Source: Gautieria morchelliformis
Taxonomy: Eukaryota; Basidiomycota; Agaricomycetes; Gomphales; Gomphaceae
DNA length: 64,000 nt
Reading direction: 5' to 3'
Assembly (NCBI GenBank): GCA_015179125.1
Contig: WHVA01000306.1
Span: 1-64,000, forward strand
In this document: positions 20,979-31,386 of the stretch, in pieces
How positions within the stretch are numbered: position 1 is the stretch's first letter
Layout: every line of letters begins with the position of its first letter
The notes under the pieces: model-generated
What the model saw: only the letters and a program-made list of their open reading frames with translations
Database searches by the model: none
What the model was told of the DNA's origin: nothing
Translations under genes and position numbers: made by a program

Positions 20979-21151
20979 CGTACATAATATACCTTCAATG
21001 ATAAAAAAAAAACCAAAGAACTGTGTCAAATTTTAAATTTGATTTGAACTCATCATAAGATATATATGAATCAATATCTTTTAAAAAATAGATCTAGAGA
21101 TAGAAGACGGCGCATCATCCCTTTCCTGCTGAGCCTGCTGAGCCTGGTGAG
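20979..21151. other. 173-bp A+T-rich insertion in the right LTR of A
   Basis: It interrupts GGAGC|GAAGGAAATC of the intact LTR. It contains a short palindrome (CAAATTTTAAATTTG), an A-run, and a tandem GCTGAGCCT near its right end. No inverted ends or clear target duplication is visible, so origin is unknown. Confidence 0.5.
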
Positions 21152-21416
21152 GAAGGAAATCAAGTATCAAAGGTGATTATCTGAATTGCAGAATAACAGA
21201 CATACATGACAGGCTTTTATACAAAGAGCTGAGACAACAGGGAATGGGGTAATACTAAGCAAATTCCGGGGGAAGCGGAAGTCGAGTAGACAATGCGTGG
21301 GAACTAACTAATTGGGAACAATGGGACTACAAGGGAGGTTCAGGGTAAGGTAAAACAATGGCAAAGAACAAGGGGTCGGGAAAACATATCTGACAACGAA
21401 ACACAAGGAGGGCCGG

Positions 21417-21953
21417 TGTAAGAACCCGGCCTTTGGCCGGTTACTTACCGGTAAAACCTTCTTCCAAGCCCGAGCCTTGTGATATTCGTGCCCGAGTACA
21501 TATGATCCTTATCCGCGCCCGAGCCCGAGCTTGAGCTCATATCCAACCTTGAACCCATGACTGTAATCCCTTAGTTACTGATTCCGCTCCATCACGCATC
21601 ATTCATATATTACCTCGCCCTGACCTCGGCCCCCTGACCTCGCCCTGACCTCCACTAATATGTTTGCCCCTGACTCATACCCTCGCTCGTATATAACCCC
21701 CCTTGTATGCATTCCTACTCCTCAGTCTGAAAATCAACTATCGTATCCCTTTGATCCCTAGCTAGTTTCTAAGCCTCGCCTCTTATTCGTTTGCCTCCGA
21801 AGTTGGGACTCTTGCGTAGGGTCGGCGCAGCACATAAGCTGAAGCCAAGTCCCTCTCCGACTTCCCCATCCAAACCTCGCCCCGTAACCTCGGACCTTAC
21901 CTCGGGTTTCACTCCCGACCTCTGTCAACCTTACGACGGATCGTATCGTAACA
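21417..21953 (+). mobile_element. Solo LTR of a fourth LTR-retrotransposon family (D)
   Basis: A 537-bp block from TGTAAGAACCCGG to ATCGTAACA with TG..CA ends. It is flanked by GCCGG (21412-21416) and GCTGG (21954-21958), a 5-bp target duplication with one change. GTATATAA near 21690 is a TATA candidate on the plus strand. It lies wholly inside the right LTR of element A, so it is younger than A, and arose by LTR-LTR recombination. Confidence 0.85.
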
Positions 21954-22123
21954 GCTGGACATATGGTCTTGATGAACGGTGAGGTGGGTCCAGTGGGTCC
22001 GAGTAATAGAGTCGAAAGAACAAGGGAAATGAACAAGGGGCTGGATGTCGGAAATATCGGAGGGGCGGAAAGTGTTGCGGAACTGAAGGTCGGAAGTCAG
22101 AAATGAACGGCTGTAACATTGTG

Positions 22124-22550
22124 GTGGCTGCGATAATGGGTACAGGTACATTGGGCATGGACACAGTCGCAAACAGGCGGTCGCCTGGCTCCAGAAGGGG
22201 CTCAACATCACCTGGCTCACCTCCTTCTGTGTCGCCCTCTTCCTCTTCCACCATCTGAGGCAGGGGGCCCATGTGGCACGCACGTATCCTCGCCTCCTCT
22301 CTCCGCTCTTCCCACAATGTTGCTCTGCAGGTGTGGCACTGCGCAGGGCATCTATTCAGTGTCACCTCCTGCCTTCGCCAGTTAACCTCTGGGTTGTGCT
22401 CCCGGAGCCATGGATAGCCAAGGATCATCTTGTGCTTCCCAAGGTTCGTAACAGCAAAGACAGCACGTTCAGAGTGGTCATGGAATCGCAGGATGACATC
22501 AACAACATTGCAAATTGCTCCACCCTCATTGGGAGTGCTACTGCTGGTAG
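22124..22550 (-). pseudogene. Aspartic protease region of gypsy element B
   Basis: The minus strand reads GAICNVVDVILRFHDHSERA and then the retropepsin-end motif MILGYPWLREHNPEVNW, followed by a Cys-containing linker (CPAQCHTCRATLW) and an acidic stretch. It continues across element A into the RT fragment at 4812-4461. It is truncated to the right by the solo LTR C at 22556; the protease active-site part is not seen beyond that LTR. Confidence 0.8.
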
Positions 22551-22555
22551 GCAGG

Positions 22556-23569
22556 TGTCATGACCCGTCTATTTCCCTTACCCTGCTGTCTCTCTGTCAC
22601 CTCTCATCGTTCCTCCTGCATCTTCGCCAGAGTTCGCCATACCCTCCAACCACTTCTCCCCTATGTTCGTTCCATTCGCCGAACGACCATTCACTACTCG
22701 CATCATTCGCCAGCAGGCATGCCATCAAACACGATCGACACCCTTTACCCGGCATGATGGTTCATCACTGGCCCCATCATCTTCTCAATCCAACCCCTTT
22801 AGGTGTTCATATGGCCGGGATGCATTCGTGGGACACCTTACCTGTAGGTCATGTGGGATCAAACCAGCAGACGAAGAGACCATGCAGGGTGGCATATATG
22901 CAGGTCCCAAGGCGTGTTTTCATACATAGGTGCCTTCGCCCTCTTTCCTCTCCGTCGTTTCATGTTCACACCCCTCTTTCATTCTATTGTATGTTTATTT
23001 CATCTATTTGTATCACCACTGCGCACCCCTATCCAACCCTGACTCATGACAGCCTCTTTCCTATTCGCTGTTACCATACGAGCATTCAATATAAGTAGTT
23101 TACATTCGCATGTATATTCCCCAGTTCAATTATCATATGTCCATCTTGTGCAAAACTTGACCTCGCTGTGACTATCATCTTGAGCCTTCTCCTGTAGATT
23201 TCTATCTTCGACCAGAGGAAGACTTAAGCATCACTGGTGAGTTTTCATACTTCACCTTCATTACCTTAGCCTTCGAACTATTATCTGTGATAACGGAGAA
23301 GGGCTCTGAAGGAGCGCCTTTGCTGGCGAAAGGATTGTTGCTACTTAGACAACCCTTCCATGACACCTTGCACATTACACCATCAAGTGCCATAGGCTAT
23401 TTCGCTACGACTGTAGATAGGGCGAGCCCCGATCGGGTAGCCCTCTTATCTTCTGAACATTTATCGGTTCACTCTATTCGTCGAACGGCATACCTCTTAG
23501 CACAAGTTATTCGGGCATTCGCTGTGTTCACTAATACACAATATTAACGCCTAAAAACCAATCTTGACA
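22556..23569 (+). mobile_element. Solo LTR of family C
   Basis: 1014 bp from TGTCATGACCCG to AATCTTGACA, matching the LTR at 3427-4460. It has a perfect 5-bp target duplication, GCAGG, at 22551-22555 and 23570-23574. No internal sequence remains, so it is a solo LTR inside element B. Confidence 0.92.
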
Positions 23570-23574
23570 GCAGG

Positions 23575-24058
23575 CCAGATTTACATGGCGCTCATGCTCC
23601 CATTCACCCCCTGTTGACATTCCGCCACACGTGCACACACCGTAGCGAGCAGCTGGGTGTGATATTATCAATATAGTTTTGCCGCCAGTCACGTGCAGTA
23701 AGGAATTCTCATATCTGCTCTAAGTTTATGCTGAGCTATAATAGATCAGCCATATGAATCTGTCAACCATAATATGGACAGTACGGTACCTGTACCATAC
23801 CGTCAGAGGGGTGAGGTGTTGATCTACAGACAGTATACAGTCTGCCATATCTGTCGACTTGCTGTACATTATACGGCCGTAGCTGTAATACGGATGGTGT
23901 GCAGCCCTAGTTGCTCATGGCCTTCATGTTCACAAATTCACATGATCCCTCTTTGACAAAATCATTGAAGCCTCTGGCAAGCATGACTTTGGCTTTACTG
24001 CTAAGTATGCAATGTCAAGGGATTGCAGAGCCATTACACTGAATATATTTCAATGAAT
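23575..24058. other. A+T-rich noncoding stretch with short palindromes
   Basis: No gene is recognised. There are short inverted repeats near 23782-23805 (ACGGTACCTGTACCATACCGT) and near 23830 (CAGACAGTATACAGTCTG). From about 23940 a short open stretch reads DKIIEASGKHDFGF, which looks protein-like but was not assigned; it may be another gene fragment. Confidence 0.4.
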
Positions 24059-24320
24059 TGTTGGGTGCATATGTGCACCAGACTTCAAACCCAACATTGT
24101 GTTCTGCATAACAGGTGCCTAAATTATGTTCCTATGCAATCCCATTGCCTGACAGGCGCTTATATAAATGGCCGGAACCAAGTATATGCGAGTGAAACAG
24201 GCCCGTGCGCAGCCTCCCCTCCTCAGTGTTGACTATCACTGAGGAGGTGAGTTTATTAGTGTATCTTCGTAAAATAGGTAGCTTTCCCTTATATTACTAG
24301 TGTTGATTATCACTGAGGAG
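24059..24320 (+). repeat. Repeat-like block L2, related to L1
   Basis: It opens TGTTGGGTGCATATGTGC, as L1 does, and later shows GGCGCT..GGCCGG..AGTATATGC..AGTGAAACA. It ends in a hairpin CCTCCTCAGTG/CACTGAGGAGG (24218-24228 and 24237-24247). The hairpin's right part recurs at about 24300-24320. The order of blocks equals L1 at 6969-7394 although the sequence between differs, so the two are likely members of one family of short elements. Confidence 0.45.
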
Positions 24321-24394
24321 AACACTAATTAGTCTCCTGAAGGTTCCATCCATTGAAATACTGGTCTATAATATTCCACTGTGTCCATACCGAG

Positions 24395-24726
24395 TTACTA
24401 CATGAAATGCTGAACCTATCCATGTATCCAAGAACATACCAAGCACCAATGGGAATCTTGATAGGACCTCCAGGCCAAAGCAGAAGCATATTACCTCGCT
24501 ACAGTATTGATAAACCTGTCCCATAAACATCAGTATGCATTGATCGAAGGCTAGCATAAGAGCACAGATGTCTCCTGTAGTATACCCTTCTGTACTTCAA
24601 GCTCCTCCCTACAATATTTGAACATGGTGGCAATGCTAGTCATTCCTCCCATACCACCAATACTGGACACAACTTCAGAGGGATGAACATATTTGTACAG
24701 CTTATATGGGTCAGTGATCCTGGACA
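24395..24726 (-). pseudogene. Decayed fatty acid synthase alpha-subunit (ketosynthase) fragment
   Basis: The minus strand reads ITDPYKLYKYVHPSEV, GGMGGMTSIATMF, VQKGILQET and, after frame changes, FINTVAR and NMLLLWPGGPIKIPIGAW. These track the conserved block of the fungal FAS2 ketoacyl synthase domain (DPYE.YKYVHVSEVG..GMGG.. VQ.DILQE.FINT.. SSSGPIK.PVGAC). The catalytic Cys of VGAC is Trp here and there are several frameshifts. FAS2 makes long-chain fatty acids in the cytosol; this is a dead fragment only, lying among mobile elements. Confidence 0.75.
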
Positions 24727-24830
24727 TAATCAGTACATATTACATGTATGGGTGTTTCTGCCTTTTTTGGATGAACATGTCGTGTTGTCTTCCTTGTGTC
24801 AGGTGATTTATGTACCACAGCATGTGGTGT

Positions 24831-25228
24831 CACTGGAGGCATATGAAGATTTTCTGGTCTGAAAAACTGTTCAAAAAACTGTAAAGTTATTCCAATTTTT
24901 TTTAGTGTTTTTAATGTAAAAAAACTTTAACAAAATTATGTGTTTTTGTAAGAATTTGTTGAGCAAGAAAATTGTAAAAAAGTTTAAAGTTTTTTGCAGG
25001 GTTTTTTATGTCTTTTTATAAGTTTCTTTGTGAAACCACAAAGAAACCCATAAAAAACCCTGAAAAAAACTTTGAATTTTTTTACAATTTTCTTGCTCAA
25101 CAAATTCTAATAAAAACACAAAATTTATTATAGTTTTTTTTACATAAAAAACACTAAAAATATTTGGATAATTTTTACAGTTTTTTCAACAGTTTTTCAG
25201 ATAAGAAAACTTTTATATGCCTGCAGTG
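24831..25228. mobile_element. 398-bp foldback MITE with CACTG..CAGTG ends
   Basis: Almost the whole element is one long inverted repeat with its centre near 25030. The left arm CACTGGAGGCATATGAAG mirrors the right arm CATATAAAAG..GCCTGCAGTG. TGT flanks both sides (24828-24830 and 25229-25231), the 3-bp duplication typical of CACTA/EnSpm-type elements. It has no ORF, so it is non-autonomous and would depend on a transposase elsewhere. Confidence 0.82.
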
Positions 25229-25680
25229 TGTTGGCATATTTTCTGCTTTGTCAGCAGTCTTACTGCCACACCTTCTCATCACCTCGTGTGGGTGGCTTTA
25301 CCATGCGGCTGCTCCTTGTGGTGGTGTACTTAGCCATACCAGCAGCACCTAGGTGCATTACCAGCAACACAGACACCTCAGTTCTGGTCTGGAGGGGCTG
25401 GCGGCTATGTGGGGGCCGTGAGGCCCATGCTGGTATGTTGTCTTCATGAACATACTGTTCTGAGAGCAGAAGTGGCCAGATGGGAAGTGGAAGCAGAACT
25501 GGAGAGGAGGGCATCCCCTGATAAACCTTGCTAATCTATCCTAGCACAAATACTGAGCTGACAAACACACTATTCATTGCACCATCACATAAAGCATCAT
25601 AAAACAAGTATGCTGTACAGTTACACATTATAACAACAAATATTGTCACAATGTTACTACAGCAGGATATTTATTTTTAC

Positions 25681-26657
25681 AAATACCTTGAATGTGTCAT
25701 CCAGCCATCACAATGATCTGCAGTAATGGTGGCAAGGGCACTGTGAAAGAACAATAGTACAGAACCTTGGTATTTAGCATCAACCGCCTGCCGAAAGGTA
25801 TCCCCATGACGCCTGGGGTAAGATTTCAGATATGAAAAGGCTTCTTCAATTGGATTGAGGTCCAGTGAAGGCAAGTAGTATAGCCATACACCACTGTTAA
25901 AATGCTTAGCCTCCATTGAAACATAAAAGACAACAGCAAATGACTTACCGCTCCTGGCAAATTTCTGAGACTTCGGCTGCATGGTGAATAGCGGAATAGC
26001 CCATCCATTCAGACGATATGTGGTGCGACAATCAATACGGCTCTCATCGATAAACACAAGACGCTCCGGGGACTCATGACCAATTTTGAAACCAAATAGA
26101 GTGTGCAAATTTTCATTGCGCTCGGCAGTGACCTTGGACAGCTGTGGAAAGCATGAATAGACTAGAAGAGGGCAAAGCATTAGAACATACCTTTTTGCGG
26201 GTGAGACCAAGGTCTGTCATTGTGTCCCATAAGGTGCTGATTCCAACTGTTATCCCATACAGGCGCTGCATGATGGTTTGTATCTCGTCCAAGTATAGGT
26301 CAGGGAACTGCTCTGTAAGCTGAAGAAGAAACTACAGTAATATACAAAGTGAGAAAATATGATCATCTTCACTCTGTAGTGGAATTGCTTACCTCCATTC
26401 CCTCTTCTGGAGTCATAATCTTCCTTCTATTTCCCGTCTTTCCATGTCCCTGCACAACTACCTCACCAGTAGTACGCCACAATTGGAGGATGCACTCAAC
26501 AACATGTTTTGACATGTTCAGATCAAGTGCAATGTCATCGATCTTCTTCTCCCGCATGAACCGTTGGTAAATTACATGCTTCCGGAGGTCTTCAGAGTAT
26601 GTTTGACACTCCCTTTGGTGTTCAGGCAGGTAGCGAGGCATCCAGTACAAGTACAAG
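25681..26657 (-). pseudogene. Fungal DDE (DDE_3, Tc1/mariner-like) transposase gene, catalytic core deleted
   Basis: Exon 1 (26656 to about 26389) encodes an N-terminal helix-turn-helix (RKHVIYQRFM..IDDIALDLNMSKHVV). Two introns are readable: after EEGMEV (GTAAGC..TGTAG), and after GLTRKK (GTATGT..CCACAG). The last exon has RLVFIDESRID (first Asp), TTYRLNGW, and then jumps to GVWLYYLPSLDLNPIEEAF (final Glu). The usual middle segment with the second Asp (VMDNA-type) is missing between FYVSMEA and GVWLYY, so the enzyme would be inactive. The terminal inverted repeats of the element were not found. Confidence 0.8.
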
Positions 26658-27189
26658 TATGTAATATCACGTGAGCATCACATGTTACGTGTCAAAGAGA
26701 ATAGTGTGTGCAGAGATAGGAAGTCTAGGTAGGCGTGAAAAAATATGTCACATGCACTTATTGTAAATATACATTATATATGATAATTTAGATGGTTACA
26801 ATCAGCATTTATGGCCTTGTAGAAAGCTAAAAGGCTGGAAAGTTGCTCAATTAGTATACAGTCCTCTCCCTTCCCTAAACCATTCAGTATACAATTCCAT
26901 TAGTTTTCAAACATTTATACATGTATATTACTCTAGTCTGAGAATGCTACATCCTCTGCTTATGCTACATTGGTATCATAATGGTGCATATAAGCCTATT
27001 TTTTTCGATTATTAGAATCTGCATAATAAGCTATAGATTTGTACTGAATGGTAGATACTATATCATATATAGTTCTTACAAAATATCAGGTCTTATTATC
27101 CACTACTTATCAAGATATACATGTTTCTTTCTGAACGGCTGTCACGGAGTCAAAATTCAGACTCCACCTTATGTACCTGGAACAGCTGT

Positions 27190-27683
27190 AAAGGGTGTAT
27201 ACCCTATTGTCTAAACATCAATAGTTATGTATCTTTGTACTATAAATGCATATTATTTTAAACATACCTTCTAATCATATCTATCAACCATATCTAATAA
27301 TATAGTAGAGTTATTGTCCATACTTGCTTCTACATTCTGTCATTGTACATCTAACAAACTTCATATATACTTCTAACATATACTCATATGGTCCATACTT
27401 GCCTCTACATTCTATCATCATACATGTAACAAACTTCATATATACTTTTAACATGTAGCCATCTAAATCCTATATGAAATTGCTCTGTTATCTCAATATA
27501 CATTATGTTTCAGCACATACAAACATATTTTTAAAATATCAGAACATTCAAAAAATTTTAGGATATCCACAATATACAAATTGCTCAAAATGATGGACTA
27601 TGAATTCGTTTAGGGTTGGTATTTTAAAAGATGTCTAATATATCCTAGAAGAATGTACATTATTGTCAATCTGAACATCCTCC
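27190..27683 (-). repeat. Truncated single copy of the 8-kb element's terminal repeat
   Basis: The reverse complement begins GGAGGATGTTCAGATTGAC at 27683 and tracks the 647-bp repeat to about 27190, losing the final ~150 bp with the CATCCCCC end. It has more differences than the two terminal copies. TA lies directly outside the GGAGG end, as at the other copies. No transposase or cargo is next to it, so it is a solo or non-autonomous relic. Confidence 0.85.
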
Positions 27684-27785
27684 TAATTATACCAGTAGCA
27701 CACACTGCCTTAAGGGCAATGCAGGTAAATAGGGTATTTACACACAGCCAGGTGAGCAGATACGCAATGACATTGTTTCCACATT

Positions 27786-28000
27786 CCACCTCTATCGCAC
27801 ATGCAGTTTGTGAACTTGAAGGACAGACGCTGATGTCTCTTCCCAGGATATGTGCAGACTGTCAAGGGTGAAGGCATGCCCTTCTATGATGGTCAGGGAC
27901 ATGGAGACCTGTACATGGAGTGCAGTGTTGTGCTCCCATCACAGCTATCACCTCAGCTTCAAAAGAGTACACATGTAGACATTCATATGCATATTCCATC
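27786..28000 (+). pseudogene. Fragment of a DnaJ-type (HSP40) chaperone gene
   Basis: After HAVCELEGQTLMSL comes a CCCAG splice-like junction and then GYVQTVKGEGMPFYDGQG, HGDLYMECSVVLPSQLSP. These match the C-terminal substrate-binding domain of DnaJ class proteins of the Scj1/ERdj3 kind (VKGEGMP..GDLYVE..VVLP). No J domain or rest of the gene is present, and the reading runs into the TA-flanked element at 28032. It is therefore a host gene remnant or captured fragment, not a working gene. Confidence 0.7.
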
Positions 28001-28031
28001 TGACTATGTGCAAGCTTTTGCTCTCAGAATA

Positions 28032-29038
28032 AGATAGAGGACGCTCTAATAGGGCACCCTTATGTAATCTCTAACCCTAACCCTAAAAAGTGGCCAAAAT
28101 CCTGAAGTTGAGTTTGAAAAAAAAAACTACTCATCAGATTTCACATCAAGGATGCCTCCCCACTCATAGTCTATGTATTGTAATGTATCAAGTACCTCCA
28201 GATCAATAATGAAGTGCTATGCATAGGCAGCCTTTGCTTTCTCAGCCATCCAAAGTCTGGTGTCCATGATACCTTTGGTTTTGGTTTGCCCAGGCAGCCA
28301 TTGAGCCAGAAAAGCCTTGTGAGTATGCTGAAATGAATATTGCAGATTGATTTGCATAGCTACTCCGAAAAAGATAATAAAGATAAAAATAAACAATGAG
28401 TAATCCATATTCAGATGATGGACTTGGAAACCACTGACTGCTGAATTTTAATCAATGGGATATCATCAAAGCAAGCAATCACATTGCACTCCATGGCATC
28501 TATATCTGTCGTTTGTGCACTTGACCTGTATTGGAACTTGACTGCACCCCAGTATTGCTCAATAAAGTTGAGCTCACAATGAAATTTTGGATAAAAGTCA
28601 TTCAGGGCACCTTTTCTCAGGTTTTCGAGGCATGCCAATCACACTTTAGACTTCCAGCCCATGCTGGATGCTCTAGGTATAGAGATGTGGTTGGTTCAGC
28701 CAGCTTTTCTTCAATTTTCGCACTCCGCTGAGGTCACGTGATTGATTACATAAGCGACCAAATGTCCTTCGTCATCCTTGCCCCAAAATTTTCTGAGCAT
28801 GTCCTTGCATCATACAAGTGATTTCCTGCACATTTGTAAAATTCAAGTTTTTTGTCTATATGCAGCTCAATTTTTATTCAAATAATATTCTGTTTCCTGG
28901 GACTCATTTCTAGAGGTTACTTGCATGGATTGTAGGAGGCAAAGTGGTGAAAACGTGACCGTGTGAACATCTATTGAGCTCAAAATATTGGGCTAAAGTA
29001 GATTATGTAAGGGTGCCCTATTAGAGTGTCCTCTATCT
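28032..29038. mobile_element. 1007-bp TA-flanked DNA element with ~35-bp inverted ends
   Basis: The left end AGATAGAGGACGCTCTAATA.. and the complement of the right end AGATAGAGGACACTCTAATA.. match over about 35 bp. TA flanks both sides (28030-28031 and 29039-29040), a Tc1/mariner-type duplication. The interior holds a transposase C-terminal remnant and otherwise noncoding DNA, so it is a deleted, non-autonomous copy. TAACCCTAACCC at about 28073 is only two units and is not a telomere. Confidence 0.85.
28411..28638 (-). pseudogene. C-terminal remnant of a DDE transposase
   Basis: The minus frame contains [20 protein letters not shown], which is the region of the last catalytic acidic residue (Glu of NFIEQYW) in a DDE family common in Agaricomycete genomes, followed by the helical tail LIKIQQ. 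The first two acidic residues are absent, so it is non-functional. It lies inside the inverted-repeat element at 28032-29038 and indicates the source family of that element. Confidence 0.75.
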
Positions 29039-29040
29039 TA

Positions 29041-29565
29041 TGTCCTTTCAGCTTCACAAGAGGCCACCATCCCTTTTGATCTCAAGCTTTCACTCTTGCT
29101 CCCAAACTCTTGCTCTTTCTGTCAAGCTCTTGCTCTTGCTCCCTAGCTCAAGCTCTCATTCTTGTACTTGGCTGCTCTAACCATCACACTTGTACCCCAC
29201 CTTGTCCTTTTCTAATTTGTGCTCGCCCCTGTGTGAGTGCTGCTTATACTGCTCACATTCAACCCTCATCACTTTCATTATATTCCTGCTCTCGCAATGT
29301 CAATGATGTGTGTACCTAAAAAGTAGTTCTGAATGTCCTTTTTATTAGTCCTAAACAAGCTAGAAACAAGTTCTTTTTGAGCTAAAAAAACAGTGCAAAG
29401 TGGCACATTTTCACTACTAGAAATCAGTTCGTGGTCAAAGGGGCTGAGAACGCTTTGGGAGCTAAAAATCATTGCTCAAGCACTGTTTTCTAGCTGGTTT
29501 TTTACTGAAACTCAAGTTCCGTTTCATCTGAACTTGAGCCGGCGCTTCCTGCAGTGCTTACTTCT
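29041..29565. other. Intergenic stretch, no gene seen
   Basis: The first half is rich in CTCTTGCTC-type repeats (29090-29160). The rest has no recognisable ORF, RNA or element end. Confidence 0.4.
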
Positions 29566-29780
29566 CACGCAGAGAAATCATATCGAATTCTCGGATCCAG
29601 GCCAATCCAGGATCAAATCTACAGTATGCCAACTATATGGCTCGTATAGATAACCCCAATCCTGAAGCATCCAATCTCGGCCAAAGCCAGACAACGAAAG
29701 GGTGAATGTCATTCACAAATCACCACCGAATTTCCCCGCCTCAGATATCATTCCAACGGTCTGGGGTCGTGTTTAGCGAT

Positions 29781-31386
29781 TCAAACCTGAGGTAATAAAT
29801 ACGGCCAGTGTTGTTGAGATGGCGCGAACGGCTGCGTTACCGGACCGTATAAGGGTATATCATTGGGACCATAATCGGGACCATCATCGGGTACGGCTCC
29901 ACGGAGGTTAAGGAGAATGCGCTTTATCAGGACTGCGTGCAACAGTACCTGCACTCTGAATGTGATGGATAATCAACTATAGACACAAGAGTCGATTAAA
30001 TGTACGTACCCAGTGAGGATAGTGGCTGACTACTAACGAGTCAAACTCTAGATGCACCTTATGATAGTTGGCGAACTTACAAATGCCACCATTGTGACGA
30101 TATTGAATACAGAGAAGGCTGTGGATTCCGTTAGCCGTCCACGTTTAGTAACCTAGACTTAACGCACCGAGCATATATATGTAATACAACATCCCTGCCG
30201 AGAGAAATAGCTTTAAGACGTCCGCCGTCGACTGGCTGAAGAACAGATCAATTCTCACCATCCCTATATAGTGACAACAATGTTTGAGGAGCTAGTCCTA
30301 ACTGCAAACAGGTGAGGTTTTAGTGCAGATAATGGTTGCGAGTCACGCACAATGCTTTCTCCCGTGGTACATAGTCATGCCTACGATGACTACGTGAGTA
30401 TGGAAAACGTAAGATATTGATCGGAATGCCGTCAGAAACAAATTACGGCTCACCAGAATCTATGCCTGTGAATATTATGAAGTCCACAAAAATATAGCGA
30501 CCCGCTCCTTCAATTAAAAGGCTGCCTTGGCTGCCAGGCGTCGGGTCTGGAATGTCTACAAAAGGGCCTCGATAAGACTCGTGGAGAAAATCCTGAGATC
30601 AGACATGCATTTCATTTGTTCAATACCATAAATCGTGATTGAGAGAACCACGACAATTGTGGCAGCCGAGGATAAAGTAAGGCCTATGCCTAACATTTTC
30701 CGTCGCCCAAATATTACCCATGTCCTGAAGATGAGGACTACTGTGGGAGCCAGGTCAGCGTCGGAGGCCTATGAGAGATTGAGATGGTGTACATTCTCCA
30801 ATACACATGAGGCAAGCTAACAGCACTGGTGAGATGGTCAAACGGAATATCAGTAAAAGATGTTGGTCCAAAAAACTCACTTTCGCTAGCTTGCGCAGTG
30901 CCCGTACAACTTGAAGGATGGTATAGGATACCAGCATCTGTGAATAAATAATTTAGTTCATGCGAATATGTAAGTCGAAAGGGGAACAGACGGCTTCCAG
31001 ACATGACTATAGATGCCGAGAAACTTAGGTACGCCACCATGAGATATAGTACTTTGGCCACACTCCACCGCGCCGACCAGATGAAGCCAACTTCAACATC
31101 CAACGTCAAGATGTGGTCGTAAGTCTATTATAATAAATTAGTGAGTGCCAGTATTCTTCTAGGCTGTATGCGTACCAACAGCACCGCGCCTGCCACTGAC
31201 TCGGAGCCTGGTGATTAGCGCATTGACAAGGTACGACATTAAGCCACCACACCATTAAAATACTGTTGCCATGAACTTTAGCATGGACTTCAAGCTTCCG
31301 AGGGTGACGGTGTGGTGTTTACTCATATCAGGTAACACGTGCCGTTTGAGACTTGAAGCTATAAAGCTGGACAGTTCCGCATCCAT
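29781..31386 (-). CDS. DUF6533 membrane protein, tandem copy 1
   Basis: The gene starts MDAELSSFIASSL at 31386. A GTGAGT/GTAAAC-type donor context ends exon 1 after about 20 codons (here the sequence reads GATATGAGT rather than GACGTGAGT, so the donor may be lost). The DUF6533 motif DH-LTLDVEVGFIWSARWSVAKVLYLMVAYL is at about 31110-31020. Hydrophobic helices follow, then LIFRTWVIFGRRKMLG near 30700 and the tail LLHAVLIKRILLNLRG ending at a TGA at 29781. The family is multi-pass (about 7 helices) fungal membrane proteins of unknown function. It is the oldest-looking or most divergent of three neighbours in its splice donor. Several introns were not fully placed. Confidence 0.7.

Larger units (their letters stand above)
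4813..22118 (-). mobile_element. Ty3/gypsy chromovirus element A, complete with both LTRs, carrying nested insertions
   Basis: It is bounded by near-identical LTRs (4813-5465 and 20750-22118) and a perfect 5-bp target duplication, TTGTG at 4808-4812 and 22119-22123. Order in its own orientation is 5' LTR (right), gag, protease, RT, RNase H, integrase, chromodomain, an antisense gene, 3' LTR (left). The outer flanks are the two halves of element B pol, which rejoin in reading order across the insertion. The LTRs differ at only about 4 of the first 230 positions, so insertion is fairly recent, although gag and pol carry frameshifts and stops. An 8-kb A+T-rich element splits gag, a solo LTR and a ~173-bp block split the right LTR, and a repeat-like block lies at 6969-7394. 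Confidence 0.93.
20750..22118 (-). repeat. 5' LTR of element A, interrupted by two insertions
   Basis: The LTR starts TGTTAAGTATCG and ends GCTGTAACA. It carries an unrelated A+T-rich block at about 20979-21151 and a solo LTR at 21417-21953. Subtracting these and one 5-bp duplication leaves about 655 bp, equal to the left LTR. It is followed by the TTGTG duplication and element B protease. Confidence 0.92.

Noticed and set aside
22273..23098. Plus-strand open frames over the solo LTR C and element B protease
   Set aside because: They cross the LTR boundary and are opposite the retropepsin reading; they are chance frames.
28073..28086. Telomere repeat TAACCCTAACCC
   Set aside because: Only two units, inside a TA-flanked DNA element, with unique sequence on both sides.
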